A stretch of 64,000 nucleotides of DNA, from contig CALVMV010000001.1 in NCBI GenBank assembly GCA_944349375.1, positions 62,001 to 126,000 of the forward strand, read 5' to 3'. Both the position numbers and the translations under genes were made by a program. How positions within the stretch are numbered: the stretch's first letter is position 1; every line of letters starts with the position of its first letter. This DNA is from an uncultured Clostridia bacterium. Lineage in GTDB: Bacteria; Bacillota; Clostridia; Christensenellales; UBA1242. The notes under the pieces were generated by a model. It worked only from the letters and a program-made list of their open reading frames with translations, was not told where the DNA came from and searched no databases. Below, piece by piece: positions 1 to 5,845 of the stretch.

Positions 1-98
1 TTTCGAGTTCCATCAAAACTTTCTCCAGCTTCTCTAGCTTTAACAAATTTCTTTGAAATTATCATTCCAATTTCACGCATAGGTTTATTTTCTAACAT
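1..98 (-). CDS. 5' end of an unidentified mobile-element gene (partial)
   Basis: An open frame starts at the ATG at 98-96 and runs off the left edge; 32 codons are visible, beginning MLENKPMREIGMIISKKF. A GAGG Shine-Dalgarno sequence sits a few bases upstream, so the start is credible. The visible part is charged and amphipathic with no recognisable domain. It reads away from the divergent control region near 1.1 kb and would be the next gene of the leftward set in the integrated element. I cannot name a function. Confidence 0.55.
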   Translation of the reverse strand, partial: MLENKPMREIGMIISKKFVKAREAGESFDGTR

Positions 99-231
99 AT
101 TTAAATTCCTCACTTTTAACTTTTAAATTTAATTATTCAATATCATTCAATCACTTAAAAAAATCAACTTTAACTATTGATTATGTGCAAGGACTCTTTG
201 CCTTGACTTACAGTTTATTAAGTTATAGAAG

Positions 232-267
232 AAAAGACGTCTTTTATTTTTTTTCCGACGTCGGAAA
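232..267. promoter_or_regulatory. Two perfect GACGTC-centred palindromes, 21 bp centre to centre
   Basis: AAAAGACGTCTTTT (232-245) and TTTCCGACGTCGGAAA (252-267) are both perfect palindromes around GACGTC. Their centres are 21 bp apart, two helical turns, so a dimeric protein could bind both on the same DNA face. They lie in the upstream region of the leftward gene starting at 98. They have no loop, so they look more like operators than terminators. The binding protein is unknown. Confidence 0.45.
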
Positions 268-286
268 TTTTATTTGCCATAAATAA

Positions 287-475
287 CTATTTATGTTTTT
301 TCTTTGTTCCCCAAGAGTTCAAAGTATAAGTCTTTTTTCTATCAATTTGAACTGCAAAATTTTGAGCATCCCTAAAAGTATCAAAAGACTTAATACCATT
401 TTCTTTGCCAAAACCTGATTTATGTGAATATGACACAAAATAAGGTTTTGTTTTTCGACCTTTAATAATCTCCAC
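287..475 (-). CDS. Small basic protein of the integrated element, function unknown
   Basis: A 62-residue frame with a GTG start at 475-473; an in-frame TAA lies just upstream at 484-482, so no longer start is possible. The Shine-Dalgarno-like AAAGGA lies unusually close (about 2 bases) to the GTG, which lowers certainty. The protein is rich in Lys, Tyr and Phe (KPYFVSYSHKSGFG, then SFDTFRDAQNFAVQIDRKK) and looks like a compact alpha/beta microprotein. I do not recognise the family. It is cotranscribed in orientation with the leftward microprotein set at 692-1051. Confidence 0.45.
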   Translation of the reverse strand: MEIIKGRKTKPYFVSYSHKSGFGKENGIKSFDTFRDAQNFAVQIDRKKTYTLNSWGTKKKHK

Positions 476-477
476 AT

Positions 478-691
478 CCTTTTAATTAAATTTTTGTAAA
501 CTAGTTATCGACTTTTAATCTAGTAATAATGGACTATGGCTTTGGGACTTCAACCCAAAGAAGAACAATGACAGCACATATCAGTTCAGGGTAGGAGGGA
601 TGTCTTGTGAAAAATTTATCAAAACAAAATATCAAAGATTTATTTTGTGCTTAACCCCGTGTTTGTCTGAGAATTTCACCACCATAGCAAT
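478..691. other. Unassigned element DNA, locally GC-richer, with a hairpin
   Basis: This stretch carries no convincing gene. CTTTGGG (540-546) and CCCAAAG (554-560) form a perfect 7-bp stem with a 7-base loop. From about 517 to 692 the plus strand is open in one frame without a good start; codons around 545-600 read WDFNPKKNNDSTYQF and use C/G-ending codons unlike the neighbours. The minus strand is also partly open. It may be a gene relic or a structured RNA; neither is proven. Confidence 0.3.
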
Positions 692-817
692 TTAATAAGG
701 TAATGAATTATCTACCTTTAAAAGCCTTTCCTTTAAATGCGCATTTTCTTTAAGCAATTTCTCATTCTCTTTCTTCAAAGAATCGCATTCCATTAATAAA
801 TTTTTTATTGCTCCCAT
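692..817 (-). CDS. 41-residue coiled-coil microprotein
   Basis: ATG at 817-815 with a GAGG Shine-Dalgarno sequence that overlaps the stop of the preceding frame. The product (MGAIKNLLMECDSLKKENEK...) is almost entirely a predicted coiled coil with a heptad-like Leu/Lys/Glu/Asn pattern. The open frame extends further upstream to an ATG at 910, but that part overlaps the 825-947 frame and lacks its own ribosome site, so the short form is preferred. It is the third gene of a tightly packed leftward microprotein operon facing the repressor gene. Function is unknown; a small adaptor or anti-repressor role would fit the position but is only a guess. Confidence 0.55.
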   Translation of the reverse strand: MGAIKNLLMECDSLKKENEKLLKENAHLKERLLKVDNSLPY

Positions 818-824
818 ATCAACC

Positions 825-947
825 TCAAATTCCTTGAACTTGATATTCAATGCCAGCAATCTTAAAAGCTGTAACTTTTTTGAGCATAGTTTGTAAATCA
901 GAACATTCATAAACAGAGTTTTTTGTCTTAACTAAATACTTTTTCAC
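825..947 (-). CDS. 40-residue microprotein, second gene of the leftward operon
   Basis: GTG start at 947-945 overlapping the TGA of the preceding gene in the classic GTGA arrangement, which signals translational coupling. A purine-rich GGAG/GGGAAA stretch upstream can serve as ribosome site. The product begins MKKYLVKTKNSVYECSDL and ends with a beta-like IAGIEYQVQGI. No family recognised. Its stop overlaps the ribosome site of the next microprotein. Coupled overlaps at both ends support a real gene despite its size. Confidence 0.55.
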   Translation of the reverse strand: MKKYLVKTKNSVYECSDLQTMLKKVTAFKIAGIEYQVQGI

Positions 948-1051
948 TTTCCCATTTCTCCTTTTTTTTCGTTAAATTTAATCTGTGCCATAAATCGACT
1001 ATAACTTACCTGTCTTCTACCTATGTAAAACTTAGCATTATGTAATATCAT
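944..1051 (-). CDS. 35-residue microprotein, first gene of the leftward operon
   Basis: ATG at 1051-1049 preceded by a consensus AAGGAGG ribosome site and a strong promoter (TTGACT, 17 bp, TATAAT at 1124-1096). The product begins MILHNAKFYIGRRQVSYSRF. It sits exactly where an early lytic or transfer gene lies opposite a CI-type repressor. A perfect 14+14 bp inverted repeat lies between the -10 box and the ribosome site, so transcription is very likely repressed by the divergent XRE protein. No family recognised. Confidence 0.6.
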   Translation of the reverse strand: MILHNAKFYIGRRQVSYSRFMAQIKFNEKKGEMGK

Positions 1052-1061
1052 TTAATCCTCC

Positions 1062-1094
1062 TTTAAAAATAGTTACTTTTTAACTATTTTTAAA
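1062..1094. promoter_or_regulatory. Operator: perfect 14+14 bp inverted repeat over +1 of the leftward promoter
   Basis: TTTAAAAATAGTTA (1062-1075) and its exact reverse complement (1081-1094) are separated by 5 bp. The site lies between the leftward -10 box and the ribosome site, where a bound repressor would block transcription. A related smaller inverted repeat, AACTA-TTTT-TAGTT (1123-1136), overlaps the -35 box. The shared half-site is AACTATTTTTA. The obvious ligand is the XRE protein encoded at 1187; that pairing is inference. Confidence 0.75.
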
Positions 1095-1095
1095 G

Positions 1096-1124
1096 ATTAT
1101 AGTCCAAATATGAATAATAGTCAA
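1096..1124 (-). promoter_or_regulatory. Leftward early promoter of the microprotein operon
   Basis: TTGACT (1124-1119), a 17-bp spacer and TATAAT (1101-1096), near consensus for the housekeeping sigma factor. The start of transcription is expected about 1089, inside the operator. The -35 region is overlapped by the AACTA/TAGTT repeat at 1123-1136. Confidence 0.75.
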
Positions 1125-1186
1125 CTATTTTTAGTTATAAATTGAATAAAATTTAAAAATTTTATATATTTTTATTAGGAGGGTAT

Positions 1187-1540
1187 ATGAAAATTAGAGA
1201 ATTTAGATTAAAAAATAACTTTTCACAACAAGAAATCGCAAAATTGTTAAATACTTCACAAAGTAACTACAGTAAATACGAAAGAAATGAAATCGAACCT
1301 GATTTACAAACATTAAAAAAACTAGCAGATTATTTTCATACAACTATTGATAGTTTATTAGAACATGAAGTTCCTTATTTAATTGATAAAAGCATTTTAA
1401 ATGATGAACAAAACAATCTAATAAATAAAATAATAAATTTAAATAAAGAACAATGTATGCTTGTAGATGCTTACATAGAAGGCTTAAAAGTCGGACAAAA
1501 GAAACAAGAAGATATAATAAAGAGATTAAAAGGAGAATAA
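1187..1540 (+). CDS. XRE-family (CI-like) repressor of the integrated element
   Basis: 117 residues. Residues 1-58 form a five-helix HTH_3 DNA-binding domain (IREFRLKNNFSQQEIAKLL, then the recognition helix SQSNYSKYERNEIEP and the family-typical LADYFHTTIDSLLE). The C-terminal 55 residues are helical and charged, probably for dimerisation; there is no LexA/CI-type protease domain. AGGAGGG precedes the ATG. The gene is divergent from the microprotein operon and the intervening 135 bp carry two AACTATT-type operators, the layout of a lysogeny or ICE maintenance switch. The specific target is inferred from position. Confidence 0.85.
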   Translation: MKIREFRLKNNFSQQEIAKLLNTSQSNYSKYERNEIEPDLQTLKKLADYFHTTIDSLLEHEVPYLIDKSILNDEQNNLINKIINLNKEQCMLVDAYIEGLKVGQKKQEDIIKRLKGE

Positions 1541-1548
1541 ACTAAACT

Positions 1549-2472
1549 ATGACAGGAAAGACGTGCCAAATATGTGGCAAAAATTCTGGAATTTATCCTT
1601 TATGCAAAGAACATTTAGAAATGAAAGCAGAAGGATTAGTATTTAAAAATGAAAAAACAGGAAAATGGGAATTAACAAAGTTACAAAATACAAAAAAAGA
1701 AATAGAAAGTGAAGAATTGATAGAATATCAAAACATTAATGAAACATGTTGTATATGTGGAGAATATGCTCCATTTGGAAAACAGTGTAAAGATTGTTAT
1801 TATGAAACTTTAGATTACAAAGATAATATAGACAAAAACAGGAAAGCAACTGAGTTAAGAGAATGGTATTATAATTTAAGACGATCAACTTTTAAACAAA
1901 ATGATATTTACATAAAACAATCATATTGCAACAAACTTATAGCATTAGCAATTTTATGTAGAGATTTGCATAACGATGATTCTCTTATTTCACGAGTTTA
2001 TATAGATATTGAAGAAATTTTAAAAAATAATGAAAATAATAAAAAATTGATAACTGAAAACAAATTAAATGATTTTGATTTACAAAAAAATGAAACAAGT
2101 GGACAAGTTAAATGTCTTGATGGACATTGGGTTGAAAATGATTTAGAAAGAGAAATAGATGATATGCTATATCAACTAAGAAAACCACACGTTTATGCAA
2201 AAAAAGTAAATGAAATTACATCGCGTGGTGTAAAAAGTGATTGGTTTATTCCAATATTAAGTGATACAAAAGGAATTTACATTGAATTATGGGGGATGGA
2301 AACAGAAGATTACAAAAGAAATAAACAAGAAAAAATAAAATTATATAAAGAAGAAGAATTGCCTTTAATTGAAATATATAGAAAAGATGTTATTTCAGAT
2401 AAAGCATTATTAAGAGATAACTTGGAAAGTGATATTAATAAATTAGAAAAAGAGCTAAAAAAGAAAAAATAA
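1549..2472 (+). CDS. Zinc-ribbon protein with a PD-(D/E)XK nuclease-like C-terminal domain
   Basis: 307 residues, 8 bp behind the repressor gene and likely cotranscribed. Two treble-clef or ribbon-like metal sites are visible at the N-terminus: C6-x2-C9...C19-x2-H22 and C67/C68-x-C70...C80-x2-C83. The middle is helical. Residues about 187-280 follow a restriction-endonuclease-like pattern: E200 in a leading helix, D231 in the strand SDWFIP, E246 in YIELWG, then Y255 and K259/K262 in a helix before the strand PLIEIY. In related nucleases D and E bind Mg2+ and the Lys may be displaced into the helix as here. DNA binding and cleavage are inference. The last 25 residues are Lys/Glu rich. Confidence 0.5.
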   Translation: MTGKTCQICGKNSGIYPLCKEHLEMKAEGLVFKNEKTGKWELTKLQNTKKEIESEELIEYQNINETCCICGEYAPFGKQCKDCYYETLDYKDNIDKNRKATELREWYYNLRRSTFKQNDIYIKQSYCNKLIALAILCRDLHNDDSLISRVYIDIEEILKNNENNKKLITENKLNDFDLQKNETSGQVKCLDGHWVENDLEREIDDMLYQLRKPHVYAKKVNEITSRGVKSDWFIPILSDTKGIYIELWGMETEDYKRNKQEKIKLYKEEELPLIEIYRKDVISDKALLRDNLESDINKLEKELKKKK

Positions 2473-2483
2473 GAAGGTGAACT

Positions 2484-3738
2484 ATGGAAGAATATATAAA
2501 AACTATTTAATGAAATTGAAGAACACAACAAAGAAATTGCTTTAAGAATCAACATGTTTTATGCGTTTCTTAAAGGCGAAAATGAATACAACAAACCTTT
2601 TTTGTTAATTGATAATACTAAAAATGAAAAATCGTCAACTGAAATAAAAGGAGTTTACGAAGAATACGAAAAAGGTAAAAAAGAAGAAACAATAAACTTT
2701 AAAACAGAAAATAACAATATTATTCCTAAAAATGAAGATATGAATTATAACATTTATAGAGGAATAAAAATAACCAAACGAAAAGACAATCGCTGGCAAG
2801 CTAGATTTTCAATTAATGGCGAAAGAAAATATATTTATGGCAATACACAAAAAGAATGTTTTGAAAACTTAAAACAGGTTTTTGAAATCAAACAAATAAA
2901 ATTAGAGAAAACTATAAGCTTTTATGAATATTGGGATTGGTGGTATAAAAATCACAAAGAACCTTTTTACAAAGAAGGAACTTTGAAAAATTACAGAAGT
3001 GTTTTTAATAACCAAATAAAACCAAAGTTTCCAGATAAAAATATAAAACAAATTACAGCTCTTGAAATCAACAACTTTTTAAACAAAATGCAGAATACTA
3101 GAATGAAAGAATATACTTATCAATTTTTAAAAGAATGTTTTAAACAAGCATATAAAGACAAAAAAGTAAAATTTGATATATCTGATGATATAAAAAAATA
3201 TCATCATAAACGAAAAGAAGGCACAGCTCTTTCAGTTGAACAAAGAAAAACAATTATTGAAAAAGCAGAAAACAGTATTTACGACATTTTTATCTTTTAT
3301 CTATTTACTGGATGCAGACCAAAAGAAGCTTTAAATATAAAAGTAAATGATTTTGAAAATGAACTATTACACATAAAGGGAACAAAAACAGCAGGCTCTG
3401 ATAGATGGATTCCAATTTTCGAACCAATAAAAAAGTTGTATGAAAAATATAAAAATTCACATACAGAAACTCTTTTTGGAATATCTGATACAACACTAAA
3501 AAGAAGACTTGGAGATTTCAAAAAAATTTGCGGATTTGATTTCAAAACAAAAGATTTAAGAACAACCTTTGCAACAATGTGTGCAGAAAAAGGAATTGCG
3601 CCAAGAATAATTGCAAAATGGTTAGGGCATACAACAACTCAAACAACTAATAAATACTATATAAAAGTGCTAGACAATTTTGAAAAAGAACAAATAAAAC
3701 TACTTGACACCACTTTTGACACCACAAAAAAGGTATAA
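2484..3738 (+). pseudogene. Integrase reading unit including its out-of-frame 5' segment
   Basis: An ATG at 2484 has a good ribosome site (GAAGGTG) but its frame stops at 2508-2510. If one base of the A5 run at 2498-2502 is removed, the frame continues EYIKLFNEIEEHNKEIALRI straight into the integrase frame. The integrase start at 2554 has no ribosome site of its own. So the original gene probably began at 2484 and now carries a 1-base insertion, or the sequence has a homopolymer error, or expression needs slippage. The catalytic part is intact, so the unit may still be functional. Confidence 0.5.
2554..3738 (+). CDS. Tyrosine recombinase (integrase) of the element
   Basis: 394 residues from the first in-frame ATG. 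Residues about 70-120 are an AP2-like arm-binding domain (IYRGIKITKRKDNRWQARFS), about 125-215 the SAM-like core-binding domain, and 225-385 the catalytic domain. Visible catalytic residues are R255 (TGCRPKEAL), K278 in the beta-hairpin, R336 (KDLRTTFAT), H359 (LGHTTTQTT) and nucleophile Y368. The usual first His of the HxxR box is Lys333. It lies about 100 bp from the tRNA-fragment att site, as expected for an element integrating into a tRNA 3' end. The start is uncertain because of the upstream frameshift. Confidence 0.9.
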   Translation: MFYAFLKGENEYNKPFLLIDNTKNEKSSTEIKGVYEEYEKGKKEETINFKTENNNIIPKNEDMNYNIYRGIKITKRKDNRWQARFSINGERKYIYGNTQKECFENLKQVFEIKQIKLEKTISFYEYWDWWYKNHKEPFYKEGTLKNYRSVFNNQIKPKFPDKNIKQITALEINNFLNKMQNTRMKEYTYQFLKECFKQAYKDKKVKFDISDDIKKYHHKRKEGTALSVEQRKTIIEKAENSIYDIFIFYLFTGCRPKEALNIKVNDFENELLHIKGTKTAGSDRWIPIFEPIKKLYEKYKNSHTETLFGISDTTLKRRLGDFKKICGFDFKTKDLRTTFATMCAEKGIAPRIIAKWLGHTTTQTTNKYYIKVLDNFEKEQIKLLDTTFDTTKKV

Positions 3739-3752
3739 ATTTAGGTAAATAA

Positions 3753-3784
3753 AAAGTGCAACACAATACATTGTGCTACACTTT
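3753..3784. terminator. Imperfect hairpin after the integrase gene
   Basis: AAAGTG (3753-3758) pairs with CACTTT (3779-3784), and CACAAT with ATTGTG inside it, with small internal mismatches. The T-rich flank lies on the minus strand, so it could stop leftward transcription entering the element or act in both directions. Confidence 0.5.
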
Positions 3785-3838
3785 AAACCAAATACAATAT
3801 ATATTGTTAAAACACATCAGAGAAAATATTTCGCATTT

Positions 3839-3883
3839 CTCATAACCCGAAGGTCATTGGTTCAAATCCAATCCCCGCAACCA
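3839..3883 (+). other. attR-type junction: 3' fragment of a CAT-anticodon tRNA
   Basis: From the anticodon loop onward the sequence is a tRNA: loop CTCATAA (3839-3845), 3' anticodon strand CCCGA, variable loop AGGTC, T-arm ATTGG-TTCAAAT-CCAAT (3856-3872), acceptor strand CCCCGCA, then A and encoded CCA (3880-3883). Upstream of the loop the bases no longer pair with the anticodon stem, so the tRNA is only a 3' half. This is what an integrase leaves at one end after inserting at a tRNA 3' end. The intact tRNA (Met, fMet or Ile2) should lie at the other end, beyond the left edge. Confidence 0.85.
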
Positions 3884-3887
3884 AAAT

Positions 3888-3917
3888 AAATCGAAGGGAT
3901 ACCTTCGATTTTTGTTT
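3888..3917 (+). terminator. Terminator of the original tRNA gene
   Basis: AAATCGAAGG (3888-3897), loop GATA, CCTTCGATTT (3902-3911), then T-rich. It directly follows the tRNA 3' fragment, so it is probably the chromosomal tRNA's own terminator, left outside the element. Confidence 0.8.
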
Positions 3918-3950
3918 ATAATAAATTAATTTAACTAAATCAAAAATGCA

Positions 3951-3979
3951 AAAAAAGAGCAATTTTAATGCTCTTTTTT
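3951..3979. terminator. Bidirectional terminator of the ABC exporter gene
   Basis: AAAAAAGAGC (3951-3960) and GCTCTTTTTT (3970-3979) with a 9-base AT loop; T-tracts on both strands. It abuts the stop codon of the leftward ABC gene. Confidence 0.85.
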
Positions 3980-5780
3980 AAATGTTTTCAACTAAAAACA
4001 TAGCTTTAAAGTTTTTGTTTCTTTTAAATAATTCTTCAAAAGTACCACTGTCTTGTATAACACCATTGTCTAAGAAGAAAATTTTATCTACATTTTTTAT
4101 TGTTGACAATCTATGTGCAACAATAACTATTGTACTATGGCCCTTTAAAGCATCAATAGATTTTTTTACTTCTTCTTGAGCAAAGTTGTCTAATGAGCTG
4201 GTGCTTTCGTCAAAGATAATTATAGGGGAGTTACGAAGTAATGCCCTCGCAATAGCAAGTCTTTGTTTCTGCCCTCCAGAAAGTTTTATTCCACTTTCGC
4301 CTACTTTTGTATCTATTCCTTTTGGCAATGTGTCAATAAATTCTTTTAATGAAGATTTTTTTATAGCATTCATTATCTGTTTGTCTGAAGCATTCTCTTT
4401 TGCTAGCAAAAGATTTTCTTTAATTGTCATATCAAAAATATAAGGAAACTGATTTACTAATGAAATGGCTTTTCGAAGTGAAGTTTTGTCTAAATCATTT
4501 ATATTTACATTGTCTATTAAAACTTCTCCACTATCTGCTTCATACATTTTTGACATTAAATTTAAAATTGTTGATTTGCCACTTCCACTTTTACCAACAA
4601 AAGCAACTGTTGTATTTGGTTCAATACTAAAAGATAAATTTTTAAAAATTTGATTGCTCGAAACAATTTTCTTTTTTGGAGTATCAGTCTTTTTCTTGTC
4701 TTTAGTGTTTTGAGAGTACTCGTATTCATAAAAAGTGTAACAAACATTTTTGAACTCAATTTTGCCTTTAATTTTTTTTAAAGATTTGTTACCAAATTTT
4801 TCGCAAACAAACTCTTCATTATCAAAAAGTGCGTACATTCTTTCTTTGCTAATTTTTATATAAGTAAAACAATCTAAAAGTTGACCTACAGCCTGAGAGA
4901 AATAAGAAATATTACCTTTATAGGAATTAATAATTATAAAAGTTGCTAAGGTGATAAACCCTAAATTTATCAAATAAATACCCAAAATAAGTATGCCTAC
5001 ACCAAAGATTTCAATTATCAAATTTCGAATTGTTGACAAACTCTGATTAGTTAAGCCTGATTTAAAAAATATATTTTTATATTCATCATAATATTTTGAA
5101 GATTCATCTGCTAAAGAATTTTCTAAGCCTAAAGACTTAATATCTTTTTCACTTCTTACTATTTCTGTTGTTAAGGAATTTATTTTGTCGTATGAGTTTC
5201 GTACTTTCCTATAGTTTGTTCTTCGCACTTTTATTCTTTTCATTTCAACGATCATTGACAGAATAATGACTAAGACTATAGATAAGCCAATGTAAAAATT
5301 TAAAAATGAAATGTAAACTATAATGATAAAAGAATAAACTAATTGAAATATAATATCAACAATACTGGTTAATTGATTAGTTATAGAACTTGGATCACTT
5401 ACAATTCTTTGAACAAAAGATCCTGTGCCATGGTCAGAATAAGTTTTAGAATTTAATTTAAAAGCCTGTTTGGCTAAATCTTTACTTAAATCAGACATAA
5501 TCATGGTTGAATATTTTAAATAGATATAGTTTAATAAATAATTTAAAAATCTTCTTAATAATGTAATGCCTAAAGTAATTAAAAGCAAATAAGTTGCTAT
5601 TTGATAAGAGGAGAGAGTTATATTTTCTATTGCTTGAGCCATTAAAATTGTCGTAAACACACTACAGCCACAAGTAATTAAAGAAAATAAAAAGTAAAAG
5701 AAGATAGGTGTTTTATAATTTTTTAAATAATTCCCTATTTTAAATTCTTTTTGATTTGTAATTTTTTCTTTATTTTCCAT
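3978..5780 (-). CDS. ABC exporter, fused membrane and ATPase domains (MsbA/LmrA type)
   Basis: 600 residues. Residues about 25-330 form a six-helix ABC transmembrane domain; 345-600 is the ATPase. Visible motifs are Walker A GKSGSGKST (396-404), signature LSGGQ (500-504), Walker B IIIFDE (catalytic Glu525) and the H-loop His556. A charged insertion between the strands YEYSQNTKDKKKTDTPKKK precedes Walker A. It is a half-transporter that would dimerise in the cytoplasmic membrane. Substrate is unknown; lipid, peptide or drug export are all possible. It is a single-gene unit next to the element junction, with its own terminator. Confidence 0.92.
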   Translation of the reverse strand: MENKEKITNQKEFKIGNYLKNYKTPIFFYFLFSLITCGCSVFTTILMAQAIENITLSSYQIATYLLLITLGITLLRRFLNYLLNYIYLKYSTMIMSDLSKDLAKQAFKLNSKTYSDHGTGSFVQRIVSDPSSITNQLTSIVDIIFQLVYSFIIIVYISFLNFYIGLSIVLVIILSMIVEMKRIKVRRTNYRKVRNSYDKINSLTTEIVRSEKDIKSLGLENSLADESSKYYDEYKNIFFKSGLTNQSLSTIRNLIIEIFGVGILILGIYLINLGFITLATFIIINSYKGNISYFSQAVGQLLDCFTYIKISKERMYALFDNEEFVCEKFGNKSLKKIKGKIEFKNVCYTFYEYEYSQNTKDKKKTDTPKKKIVSSNQIFKNLSFSIEPNTTVAFVGKSGSGKSTILNLMSKMYEADSGEVLIDNVNINDLDKTSLRKAISLVNQFPYIFDMTIKENLLLAKENASDKQIMNAIKKSSLKEFIDTLPKGIDTKVGESGIKLSGGQKQRLAIARALLRNSPIIIFDESTSSLDNFAQEEVKKSIDALKGHSTIVIVAHRLSTIKNVDKIFFLDNGVIQDSGTFEELFKRNKNFKAMFLVENI

Positions 5781-5816
5781 TTTTTAAATTCTACAAAAAA
5801 ACATAAATTTTGTCAA

Positions 5817-5845
5817 TAAAAAAAAGGAAACAAGTTCCTTTTTTA
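5817..5845 (-). terminator. Terminator of glnS
   Basis: AAAAAGGAA (5821-5829), loop ACAAG, TTCCTTTTT (5835-5843), A/T-extended on both sides. It overlaps the glnS stop codon. Confidence 0.85.

Noticed and set aside
2310..2555. 81-codon minus-strand frame across the zinc-ribbon gene end
   Set aside because: It is the antisense of a Lys/Glu-rich segment (Ser/Phe/Leu only) without a ribosome site.
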